In this document: one piece after another, positions 24,765-32,138 of the stretch
Layout of the letters: each line of letters starts with the position of its first letter
Numbering within the stretch: the stretch's first letter is position 1
DNA from: Colimorpha_A sp045533115
GTDB taxonomy: Bacteria; Bacillota; Clostridia; Oscillospirales; CAG-272
DNA: 50,508 nucleotides
Direction: 5' to 3'
Assembly (NCBI GenBank): GCA_045533115.1
Contig: JAZSHF010000059.1
Coordinates: forward strand, 1 to 50,508
Notes under the pieces: generated by a model
What the model was told of the DNA's origin: nothing
Databases searched by the model: none
The model's input: the letters and a program-made list of their open reading frames with translations, nothing else
Made by a program: the position numbers and the translations under genes

Positions 24765-25943
24765 ATGACCTTGAAGCGCATTTTTGCCGTTGCCTTGGCG
24801 GTCGTTATGCTTGTTATATCGGTTCCTGCTGTGCTCGCGGCGGAGAACGTCGTGTTTTCCTTTTCTTCAGACGTGCCGAGCGGAGATGAGGTCACTCTCG
24901 GCGATACCGTGTCGTATACGGTGTCGCTTGACGCGAACTCGGGCTTCGCCTTCGGAACGCTGTTCTTTATGCCGTCGGACAACCTTACATACGTTTCCTC
25001 AACCTATAAGGGCAAGAGCGTGACTGCCGAAAAGGCGATCTCTGGTGAAAACGAGGGTGCTTACGGAATAATTATTTCGGGTGAAACGGTGACGGGAAGT
25101 GATAACGAGCTTTGTACTGTCACGTTTCAGGTTACCGGCAAGGCAGATATAAGCGTTCGCTTTTATGCTTATCAGCTGAATGACGGCAGTTCATTCGTTT
25201 CATCAACGGTAAATAACGGAACCATAACTCATACGGGGAAGGAGCTTTCAAAGCCCGTTATAACGACCGAATTACTTCCCGAGGCGGTCATGGGGTATGA
25301 GTATTCCTATAAAATAGTCGGAAGCGACGACGAATTTCTGACTTACAGCTACCAGGGAACGCTTCCGAACGGACTTGCCCTCGCCCCCGACGGAACGCTT
25401 CACGGAACGCCGACGCAGTTCGGCTCGTTCCCGATAACGGTCAAGGCAATGCTCCTCGGCGAGCTTGTGTCGGAACCGAAGGCATTTACCCTTACAGTCC
25501 TCGAAAAACCGAGAGCGCTTGAACTCGTTGACGGAAGCAGCTACGTTATCGATGGCGAACTGCTTCGCGGAGTTGTTGAGGAAACAGAGCTTTCTTTGCT
25601 TTTAACTCACTTTAAGAATAACGAGCGCGTCAAGGTGTTTGACGGAGACGGTGAAGAGGTTACAGCGTCGGACGAATACGTCGGAACGGGATACAGCGTC
25701 AGCCTTATGCACGGCGATGAAAAGGTGCATACCGTGACGGTAATTATTCTCGGTGACGTTAACGGAAACGGTCGCGTTGACTCAAACGATTACCAAAGAA
25801 TCAGAAGATATGTTATCGGAACTTACACCATAGAAGGTGTCTATTTCGCGGCAGCGCGCGTGTCCGGCGGATCTGATATAAGACCGGTTGACTATCAAAG
25901 AGTAAGACGCCACGTAATCGGAAGCTATAATATATTCGAATAA
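24765..25943 (+). CDS. Secreted protein: cohesin-like fold, Ig-like domain, dockerin
   Basis: The 392-residue product has a Sec signal peptide (1-25, ending VPAVLAAE). A beta-rich domain resembling the cohesin/carbohydrate-binding fold follows (about 28-160, GDTVSYTVSLDANSGFAFGT), then a putative Ig domain of the He_PIG type (about 175-245, LPNGLALAPDGTLHGTPTQF). It ends in a type I dockerin. The first dockerin repeat is good (GDVNGNGRVDSNDYQRIRRY); the second has lost most calcium ligands (RVSGGSDIRPVDY). Dockerins bind cohesins on scaffold proteins. No catalytic domain is present. GAGGAGG precedes the chosen ATG; an upstream frame lacks a site. It lies 18 bases before a gene for a membrane-anchored cohesin-like protein. 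Confidence 0.8.
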   Translation: MTLKRIFAVALAVVMLVISVPAVLAAENVVFSFSSDVPSGDEVTLGDTVSYTVSLDANSGFAFGTLFFMPSDNLTYVSSTYKGKSVTAEKAISGENEGAYGIIISGETVTGSDNELCTVTFQVTGKADISVRFYAYQLNDGSSFVSSTVNNGTITHTGKELSKPVITTELLPEAVMGYEYSYKIVGSDDEFLTYSYQGTLPNGLALAPDGTLHGTPTQFGSFPITVKAMLLGELVSEPKAFTLTVLEKPRALELVDGSSYVIDGELLRGVVEETELSLLLTHFKNNERVKVFDGDGEEVTASDEYVGTGYSVSLMHGDEKVHTVTVIILGDVNGNGRVDSNDYQRIRRYVIGTYTIEGVYFAAARVSGGSDIRPVDYQRVRRHVIGSYNIFE

Positions 25944-25961
25944 ATTATCAGGGGATTGAAT

Positions 25962-27935
25962 ATGAAAAAGATTTTAATTATCGCTCTTGCTACGATAATG
26001 GCAGTATTCTGCTTCTCCCTTGGATTGTCGGCTGCGGAGCCGAGCTTCAAGGTTGATATCAGCGGAGCGACCGCAGTTGCGGCGGGTGACACCGTAAAAT
26101 ATACTGTTGAGGTCAAGGATATAAACGTTCCGTCGTCGAATACCGACGAGTACGATAGCGGTCTTGCAAGTGTTACGGTGTTTATCAAATATGATGCGGC
26201 GTTTTTTGACGCCTCGTCTGTCAGTGTAAAAATGCCTGACCTTCCGAGCGACGTTTGGGGGACATCACTTAAGCAGCCCTCCGACGGAGTTATTAAGATA
26301 GAGGCGTGGAGTGAGCCGGATTCTGAAGGCAAGAATCCTACTGCAAACGAAAACGGAATTCTAAAATTTGAAGTTTCCCTAAAGGTCAAGCCTGATGCCG
26401 CTGAAGGTGAAGGCAAAGAAATCTATATTGCCTCGGGAACAGAGGGGTTTGATGCAAGTCTTGACACCACGGTAACAAACGTTACCTGCGGCTCCCTTGA
26501 CGTTTCTCTTATAAAGAAGCTTGACAAGCCCGACGGTCTTGTAATTGACAAGGACGATAACTACAAGGCTAAGTGGAACCCCGTTGAAAATGCCGATTCT
26601 TACACGATTCAGGTCTATAAGGATGGAGATAAGCTCGGAAAGCCTCTTACTGCGACCGGCACGAGCTATGATCTGTCTACACTTATCACGAACAACTTCG
26701 GCGGCGAATACACCTTTACAGTCGTTGCAAAGTCTGATAGTGAGCTTTATAAGGACAGTGACGCGGCGACGTCGAGCGTTTGTAATTACAGAGGTAAGCT
26801 CGTAACTCCGAGCATTACGCTTACCGTTGATAAGATAGCGGGCACGGTCGGATACAAGATAACCGACACTAATCCCGAGGACACCGTCGGTACATACATA
26901 ATCAAGATATACGACAAGGACGGCAATCCCGTTGGAGAGGATATCACGTCGTCAAAGCTTACGGGAACGATAAAGGATCTTGAGTTCGGCGCTAAATACA
27001 GTGTAACCGTTACTGCAAGCTCCTCATCACTTGCAAACACCGAATCGGGCAACCTGTCTTCCGACGAGTCGGGCAAGTCTTCGGTAACTGCCGACGGAAT
27101 AGTCGGCATTTCGGTTACCAAAAAGCCGACGCTTTCCTATACCGAGGGCGATACCATTGATCTTTCAAAAATGGAGATTACGGTTGATTTTGCCGTTGCT
27201 TCCAACGTTAAGATCGGTAAGAATAAGTTTGCCGAATACGGAATTACCGTTTCGCCGAAGCACGGTGCCGATGCCATTCTTTCCCTTAACGAAGCGAAAA
27301 TGACCGTTACCTGCGGCTCTCTTACTGCTGACGAGGAAATGCTCCTTGAGGTAAAAAAAGGTACGTGTGAGCACGAGAACACCGAGCCCGAGCACGAGGA
27401 CGCTAACTGCGGTAAAGACGGCTTTGATAAGGTCGTATGTAAGCTCTGCGGTGTTACCGTAGAGGAAACTCTGATTCCCGCAACGGGCGAGCACGACTTC
27501 TCCGAATGGAGTTGGCTCAGCAAGCCGACCGTAAACGTTGACGGTGTTCGTCAGCGCGTATGCTCGGTTTGCGGTAAGACTGAAAACCAGCAGATAACCT
27601 ATGCCGAATATCTTGAGATGATGGGCGACGGAACGACCGCTCCCCCCGATACCACTCCCGGTGGCAGCGGTAAGGACGAGACTGATCCCCCTGTTACTAC
27701 CGGCAGAAGAAAGAGCAACGCTCTCGGCGGTGTCGTTGACCTCGGAAAGCTGTTCCTTTTTGCGATAATCGCGGTGCTTCTTATCATCGTTGTCTTCATA
27801 GTCGGTGCGGTATACGTTGAAAGCCGCAGAAACCGCAGAAGAAGATCCCGTTCGAGAACCCATCAGGCAAAGAGCGGACAGAGGAAAGGCACTCAGAGCA
27901 GAAGCTCGCATAAAGGAAGCCATCACAGAAGATAA
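25962..27935 (+). CDS. Membrane-anchored surface protein with cohesin-like and Fn3 domains
   Basis: The 657-residue protein has a signal peptide (1-24, GLSAAE) and a cohesin-like domain (about 26-165; DISGATAVAAGDTVKYTVEV and ASVTVFIKYDAAFFD). Two fibronectin-III-like domains (about 180-265 and 270-365) and a bacterial Ig-like repeat follow. Then come two short Cys-pair modules (CEHENTEPEHEDANCG, CKLCG and CSVCGKTE), a Pro/Thr/Gly linker, one membrane helix (about 590-615) and a very basic cytoplasmic tail. This is the layout of a cell-surface anchor. Start: ATG at 25962 with GGGGA six bases upstream. It could hold the dockerin protein encoded upstream, but no binding is proven. Confidence 0.75.
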   Translation: MKKILIIALATIMAVFCFSLGLSAAEPSFKVDISGATAVAAGDTVKYTVEVKDINVPSSNTDEYDSGLASVTVFIKYDAAFFDASSVSVKMPDLPSDVWGTSLKQPSDGVIKIEAWSEPDSEGKNPTANENGILKFEVSLKVKPDAAEGEGKEIYIASGTEGFDASLDTTVTNVTCGSLDVSLIKKLDKPDGLVIDKDDNYKAKWNPVENADSYTIQVYKDGDKLGKPLTATGTSYDLSTLITNNFGGEYTFTVVAKSDSELYKDSDAATSSVCNYRGKLVTPSITLTVDKIAGTVGYKITDTNPEDTVGTYIIKIYDKDGNPVGEDITSSKLTGTIKDLEFGAKYSVTVTASSSSLANTESGNLSSDESGKSSVTADGIVGISVTKKPTLSYTEGDTIDLSKMEITVDFAVASNVKIGKNKFAEYGITVSPKHGADAILSLNEAKMTVTCGSLTADEEMLLEVKKGTCEHENTEPEHEDANCGKDGFDKVVCKLCGVTVEETLIPATGEHDFSEWSWLSKPTVNVDGVRQRVCSVCGKTENQQITYAEYLEMMGDGTTAPPDTTPGGSGKDETDPPVTTGRRKSNALGGVVDLGKLFLFAIIAVLLIIVVFIVGAVYVESRRNRRRRSRSRTHQAKSGQRKGTQSRSSHKGSHHRR

Positions 27936-27936
27936 C

Positions 27937-27968
27937 AAAAAATCAGGCGAGTGATCGCCTGATTTTTT
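27937..27968. terminator. Bidirectional terminator
   Basis: AAAAAATCAGGCGA-GTGA-TCGCCTGATTTTTT is a perfect hairpin between converging genes and can end both the surface protein gene (+) and dpaB (-). Confidence 0.92.
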
Positions 27969-28524
27969 ATATGAACAAAGGCCGTTCCTGCTTTCCGTCA
28001 AGTGCCGATATAAGACATTCGGGGATCATTTCAAATTCCGCGACGAGAGAATGCGGCTTTTTTAAGCAGTCGTCCTGCTTCATCGGAACGAAAAAGACTC
28101 CCTTTTTTTCGAGAAGAGCCGAAATGTTTTTGAGATTTGCCGACATTGCGTCGTTGGTGGCAAGTGAAATGAGAAGCGGTCGGCTCTGCCGCAAATGTGC
28201 CTTTGCCGCCATTGTGACCGCGGTGTCCGTTATGCCGTTTGCGAGCTTCGAGAGGGTGTTCCCCGTGCAGGGCGATATGATAAGGGCGTCGAGCGGACGC
28301 GATGGGCCGAGAGGCTCTGCGTCCTTTATAGTGAGTATCGGCTCGTGACGGCAGATATCGGTTATTCTTTTTATGAAATCAACGCTTTTGCCGAAGCGCG
28401 TATCGGTTGATGCGGCGTTAAAGCTCATTATCGGCTGAAGCTCATAGCTTTCAGCGAGCTTCTTCAAAACCGATATCGAGCGGTCGAAGGTGCAGAACGA
28501 TCCGCAAAAGGCGTATCCTATCAT
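27967..28524 (-). CDS. dpaB: Dipicolinate synthase subunit B
   Basis: Subunit B (SpoVFB) is a flavoprotein-like partner that works with subunit A to oxidise the DapA product to dipicolinic acid in the mother cell, loaded into the spore core. The 185-residue product starts IGYAFCGSFCTFDRSISVLK and contains LIISPCTGNTLSKLANGITD and PLLISLATNDAMSANLKN, as in SpoVFB of Bacillus. It overlaps dpaA by four bases (ATGA). Its presence marks a spore-forming organism. Confidence 0.93.
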   Translation of the reverse strand: MIGYAFCGSFCTFDRSISVLKKLAESYELQPIMSFNAASTDTRFGKSVDFIKRITDICRHEPILTIKDAEPLGPSRPLDALIISPCTGNTLSKLANGITDTAVTMAAKAHLRQSRPLLISLATNDAMSANLKNISALLEKKGVFFVPMKQDDCLKKPHSLVAEFEMIPECLISALDGKQERPLFI

Positions 28525-29384
28525 TTTGCGCCTCCCGCCGTCAGGTCGAGGACGCAGCGTGCAATGATTTTTCCCGCGGTCACGGGAGCGACGCGCCCCG
28601 GTAAGCTCTGAGCTGAAATTACGCGTGTGCCGTGCCGTATTGCGCCGACTGCATCAACACCGCCCGGTTTTGATGCAAGCTCGATGACAGGCACACCGCT
28701 CCTCAGATGCGAGAGCACTTCCTCGTTAAGTACCGTTGTCGGTACCGTATTGAAAACCCCGTCAAAGCTTTCTGCAAGTGACGAAAGCGTAGAATAATCG
28801 ACAGGCACCATTCCCTCGCTTGCTGCTTCCGCGCGGTCCTTTTCCTTTCGCGCCGCAACTGTCACGGATGCTCCGAGTGCGCGAAGGCGGCGTGACAGAC
28901 ACCTTCCTATTCTGCCGTAGCCGAGGATAAGGCATTGGCTTCCATCAAGAGTGACGGGGGTGTTCGACATAGCAAGGGCAATCGCCCCCTCCGCCGTCGG
29001 CACGGCATTTAGATAATTGAACGTTTCGTTTTCGCAGATATCATAATACTTAATGCCGTTATTGTCAAATATCGTCAACATATCGGTTGGAAACTTTCCG
29101 CCGAATATGACGGCGCCGGGTTTCGCGTTTTTCGCTATCTCCGACGCAAGCACTCGCGGTGTCAGCTTCGTGTTTGAAAGAGGAAAATTCATATACTCGC
29201 CGCGCGATACGGGGACGGGGAGAAGGATTATATCCGCCTGCGTAATTGCGGAGGTCATCTCACAGCTCTCCTTATAGGTATCGAGGGCGAAATGAGAAGG
29301 CGAAAAGCCGTGCTTTGCCAGCTCCTCCGACGCGTGAAGCTGCCTCAGATCTCCGCCGATGAGAAGGACGTTTTTTTGAGTCAT
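28521..29384 (-). CDS. dpaA: Dipicolinate synthase subunit A
   Basis: SpoVFA is the NAD(P)-binding subunit of dipicolinate synthase. The 287-residue product begins KNVLLIGGDLRQLHASEELA, has a central catalytic-type region, and a Rossmann motif CLILGYGRIGRCLSRRLRAL. I placed the start at 29384 because AAAGGAAGTAAC precedes it; a longer frame adds 15 codons without a site. It lies 76 bases after sigE on the same strand. In many spore formers dpaAB lies with asd and dapA; here it follows sigE. In Bacillus dpaAB depends on sigma-K. Confidence 0.93.
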   Translation of the reverse strand: MTQKNVLLIGGDLRQLHASEELAKHGFSPSHFALDTYKESCEMTSAITQADIILLPVPVSRGEYMNFPLSNTKLTPRVLASEIAKNAKPGAVIFGGKFPTDMLTIFDNNGIKYYDICENETFNYLNAVPTAEGAIALAMSNTPVTLDGSQCLILGYGRIGRCLSRRLRALGASVTVAARKEKDRAEAASEGMVPVDYSTLSSLAESFDGVFNTVPTTVLNEEVLSHLRSGVPVIELASKPGGVDAVGAIRHGTRVISAQSLPGRVAPVTAGKIIARCVLDLTAGGAK

Positions 29385-29460
29385 ATTGTTACTTCCTTTC
29401 TTATGAACCGTATTGGTATTTCTACCCATTACAGTTTATGAGAAAGGAAGCAAAGCGCCA

Positions 29461-30162
29461 CTATATCTTGGTTTCGATCTCCTTACGCAGACGCGATATT
29501 ATTTTCTTTTCAAGGCGCGAAATATAGGACTGAGAGATGCCGAGCAGGTCTGCAACCTCCTTTTGAGTAAGCTCGTCGCTTCCGTTCATTCCGAATCGGA
29601 GCCTAATTATCGTCTGCTCGCGCTCAGACAGCTTTGAAATGGCTTCCTCGATCGTCTTTTTGTCCTCGTCCGACTCCATATTCCGATACACCGTGTCCTC
29701 GTCGCCGCCGAGTACGTCTGAAAGCAGAAGCTCGTTTCCGTCCCAGTCGGTATTGAGCGGCTCGTCTATCGACATTTCAAGGCGTATGCGCGAGGTCTTT
29801 CTTATATACATCAGAATTTCATTTTCGATACAGCGAGAGGCATAGGTCGCAAGCTTTATATTTTTATCGGCGTTGAATGTGTTTATCGCCTTGATAAGTC
29901 CTATCGTACCTATTGAGATGAGATCTTCGATGCCTGTGCCTGTGTTTTCAAACTTCTTCGCGATGTAGACGACGAGGCGAAGGTTGTGTTCGACAAGCAC
30001 CGCACGAAGCGACGGTTCACTCGTTAGACGTGAAATTATATCCGCCTCTTCCTCGTGTGAAAGCGGGGGCGGAAGCGTTTCAGGGCCGTTTATGTAGAAA
30101 ACTCCGTTTTTCTTTTTTAAGATTCGGGTCAGAGCGTTTTTGATAAGAGATAAAATTTTCAT
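29461..30162 (-). CDS. sigE: Sporulation sigma factor SigE (pro-sigma-E)
   Basis: The 233-residue product has a short amphipathic pro-sequence (about 1-27), then FYINGPETLPPPLSHEEE. Region 2 follows with NLRLVVYIAKKFENTG and IEDLISIGTIGLIKAINTF, and region 4 ends with QKEVADLLGISQSYISRLEK. This is the early mother-cell sigma factor, made inactive and cut by SpoIIGA on a signal from the forespore. GAGGTGA is its ribosome site, partly within the end of spoIIGA's spacer (nine bases). Downstream dpaAB lies on the same strand. The sequence match to Bacillus SigE is very strong. Confidence 0.97.
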   Translation of the reverse strand: MKILSLIKNALTRILKKKNGVFYINGPETLPPPLSHEEEADIISRLTSEPSLRAVLVEHNLRLVVYIAKKFENTGTGIEDLISIGTIGLIKAINTFNADKNIKLATYASRCIENEILMYIRKTSRIRLEMSIDEPLNTDWDGNELLLSDVLGGDEDTVYRNMESDEDKKTIEEAISKLSEREQTIIRLRFGMNGSDELTQKEVADLLGISQSYISRLEKKIISRLRKEIETKI

Positions 30163-30171
30163 ATATTCACC

Positions 30172-31014
30172 TCAATTTATGAGAATTTCGGGTACGAGCG
30201 CGGGATATCCGCCGTAATCTGATTCGCCGCCTGCCGCAATAACGGCTGAAACCTCAATGTTGTCTACGGTTATTTTCTTCGGCAGATATGCAAGAAGGAG
30301 CTTATCCCCGCCGACCGAGACCGACGGTATCAGGCGCACCGACGTGATATGTTCTGAATTTATCTTCGACAGTTCGTCAGGATCGGATTTTTCGAAGATC
30401 GGAAGAAGCTCGCTTGGGAGCAGAGTGAGGAATTCTTTTTGCCGCAGGATAATTACGGGTCGTCCGCTCATTGGGTCGGTAAGCAGGTTTCCCGTGTCGG
30501 TCATTCCCTCGAAAACGAAGGAGCCGACGTGGCTCAAAACTGACAGACGGCAGGGGCGCGATGCGCGTTTTTTTCTTGCCATTCGTCCGCCCGCGATGGC
30601 AGCCGCACCGATCACCGCGGCGCTTACTGCCATCCAACCGAGCGGTATTTTTCCAACGAGAGCGCCGCTCTCCGTGGAATCGTAATTAAAGCCGTTCATA
30701 AAGGTGAAGAATGCCGTCATCGCTCCGCCGAGTAGACACCCCGTACCGTAGAACAATGCAAAGCAGGGAAGTGTTTTTTGGGGGAAAACGATGAGGCACA
30801 TAAGGTATGAAACGGCGAGGTTGATTATTATATTTATTATAAGTATTCCGTTTATAAAAACTGCTGCGACGCCGTATATACCGCCGATAGCGGACGAAAC
30901 GCATAGCCGTAATAATGACGCTTTTCGGTGCAGGATCGCGGCGGTGACGAAGAGCGTCAGGAAGTCCATTGTGAAGTTGATTAAGAAAAGTATATCGGCG
31001 TATAGAGTTTGCAT
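30172..31014 (-). CDS. spoIIGA: Sigma-E processing peptidase SpoIIGA
   Basis: The 280-residue product has five or so N-terminal membrane helices (1-145) starting with LYADILFLINFTMDFLTLFV. A C-terminal aspartic-protease-like domain has the catalytic D173-T-G-N in FEGMTDTGNLLTDPMSGRPV. SpoIIGA sits in the sporulation septum and, when triggered by SpoIIR, cleaves the pro-sequence of SigE, whose gene follows nine bases on. The start is put at 31014 by family length; the ribosome site is weak (AGAGAT). Immediately upstream lies a 13-bp perfect hairpin belonging to repeat element D. Confidence 0.92.
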   Translation of the reverse strand: MQTLYADILFLINFTMDFLTLFVTAAILHRKASLLRLCVSSAIGGIYGVAAVFINGILIINIIINLAVSYLMCLIVFPQKTLPCFALFYGTGCLLGGAMTAFFTFMNGFNYDSTESGALVGKIPLGWMAVSAAVIGAAAIAGGRMARKKRASRPCRLSVLSHVGSFVFEGMTDTGNLLTDPMSGRPVIILRQKEFLTLLPSELLPIFEKSDPDELSKINSEHITSVRLIPSVSVGGDKLLLAYLPKKITVDNIEVSAVIAAGGESDYGGYPALVPEILIN

Positions 31015-31020
31015 ATTATC

Positions 31021-31140
31021 TCTTTTCTTAACTTTTCTTACTCGTGTAAGAAAAGTTATAAAAGAAGCACGCCAAAAAGACAACCGCAAAATTTGCGAAG
31101 GCAAATTTTGCGCGTTTTCTCCTTTGGGAACCTCTTTCGA
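31021..31140 (-). repeat. Repeat element D, copy 2, upstream of spoIIGA
   Basis: On the minus strand this stretch shares ordered blocks with 12481-12620. It ends in a perfect 13-bp inverted repeat TAACTTTTCTTAC (31029-31041) / GTAAGAAAAGTTA (31046-31058). An inner pair gcaaaatttgc / gcaaattttgc lies at 31086-31112. Palindrome A (31168-31192) lies just beyond it. The spoIIGA start is 15 bases past the hairpin. Confidence 0.6.
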
Positions 31141-31167
31141 TTTAAGGAAGATTTCGAACGTTAGTCT

Positions 31168-31192
31168 GTAGGGCGGGGGCTTGCTCCCGCCG
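31168..31192 (+). repeat. Dispersed palindrome, unit A (third copy)
   Basis: Identical to the core at 4605-4629: gtagggcggg followed by ggcttgctcccgccg. Same family as the units at 4.6 and 12.3 kb. Confidence 0.8.
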
Positions 31193-31334
31193 TATGTAAA
31201 TTTTTCGCTATTACGGGGATTTTTATGTCTTTATTATATTCCTTTCGTTATGAAAAATCGGTCGGTGCGTGGGGGCGATAAATGGTTTTTACGGGGTTAA
31301 ATCGTGATATTTTTGTAAAATTTTGATATCCGTG

Positions 31335-31363
31335 TTGTGATATAGCGCAAAATGTGGTAAAAT
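31335..31363 (+). promoter_or_regulatory. Probable promoter of the LRR protein gene
   Basis: TTGTGA (31335-31340) and TAAAAT (31358-31363), 17 bases apart, about 30 bases before the start codon. The rest of the 31193-31334 spacer is AT-rich and I see nothing else in it. Confidence 0.55.
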
Positions 31364-31391
31364 CAAATTACAATATGTTTTGGAGATTTTT

Positions 31392-32090
31392 ATGAAGAGA
31401 TTTTTTTCTTTGTTTTTTGCATTTGTGCTTTTGTTTTTTTGCTTCCCGATAACGTCGGGGGCGGAGATGCTTGAAACTGACGGCGGTGTTCAATACAGAG
31501 TCGAACGCGGCGAGGTTGTAATTCAAGGCTATAACGGTACGGGAACCGTTATGAATATTCCCGAGAAGATAGACGGGCTTCCCGTAACTCAGATCGCACC
31601 GCAGACCTGCCGAGGCGACCTGACGCTGACCGAGGTTCGTATTCCGGAAAGTGTCCTTTCGATCGGCGAATATGCCTTTGCCGAATGTCAAAATCTTACT
31701 AAGGTCGTAATAAAGGGCGGAAAGTTTATCGGACGCTCTGCCTTCCGCGACTGCAAGGCGCTGCTCACGCTTAAGTTTCCGAGCAACCTTGAAAGCATTG
31801 ACGATTTTGCCTTTGAGGGCTGCACGGTGCTCGGAGCTGTCAAGATACCGAAGGGACTGAAAAGCATCGGCACCGACGCCTTTATGGGCTGTGAGCGGCT
31901 CCGCTTCGAGCTGAACGGAAACAAGGTCGCAAAGGCTCACGCGAAAAAGTATAATATCCCGACCTCGTTTACCGATACCTGGGAATTTACGGTTTTGATG
32001 ACCGTCGTCGTATCCGTCATCCTCGCCGTCGCGGTAATAACGTTTAACAAGTACAGAAAAAATAAAAAGAAAAATAAAAAAAGACCGTGA
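31392..32090 (+). CDS. BspA-like leucine-rich-repeat surface protein
   Basis: The 232-residue protein has a signal peptide (1-24, FPITSGAE) and four or five LRR_5-type repeats (about 50-175). Examples are LTEVRIPESVLSIGEYAFAE and LGAVKIPKGLKSIGTDAFMG, with the I-P-x-x-V/L-x-x-I-G-x-x-A-F pattern. One membrane helix (about 198-218) and a Lys-rich tail end it. It is anchored in the membrane with the repeats outside. BspA-like repeats mediate protein or surface binding; the ligand here is unknown. GGAG six bases before the ATG fixes the start. Confidence 0.82.
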   Translation: MKRFFSLFFAFVLLFFCFPITSGAEMLETDGGVQYRVERGEVVIQGYNGTGTVMNIPEKIDGLPVTQIAPQTCRGDLTLTEVRIPESVLSIGEYAFAECQNLTKVVIKGGKFIGRSAFRDCKALLTLKFPSNLESIDDFAFEGCTVLGAVKIPKGLKSIGTDAFMGCERLRFELNGNKVAKAHAKKYNIPTSFTDTWEFTVLMTVVVSVILAVAVITFNKYRKNKKKNKKRP

Positions 32091-32103
32091 GGTCTGTATA
32101 ATG

Positions 32104-32131
32104 AACACGGCACCCGAGGGTGCCGTGTTTT
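32104..32131. terminator. Bidirectional terminator between LRR gene and ATPase gene
   Basis: Perfect 12-bp stem AACACGGCACCC-GA-GGGTGCCGTGTT with T-rich flanks on both strands, between converging genes. Confidence 0.88.
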
Positions 32132-32138
32132 ACTTTGT

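Noticed and set aside
29385..29460. Sigma-E promoter before dpaA (CATAAACT on the minus strand)
   Set aside because: The -10-like word is fair, but the nearest ATA -35 element is about 21 bases away, too far for sigma-E.
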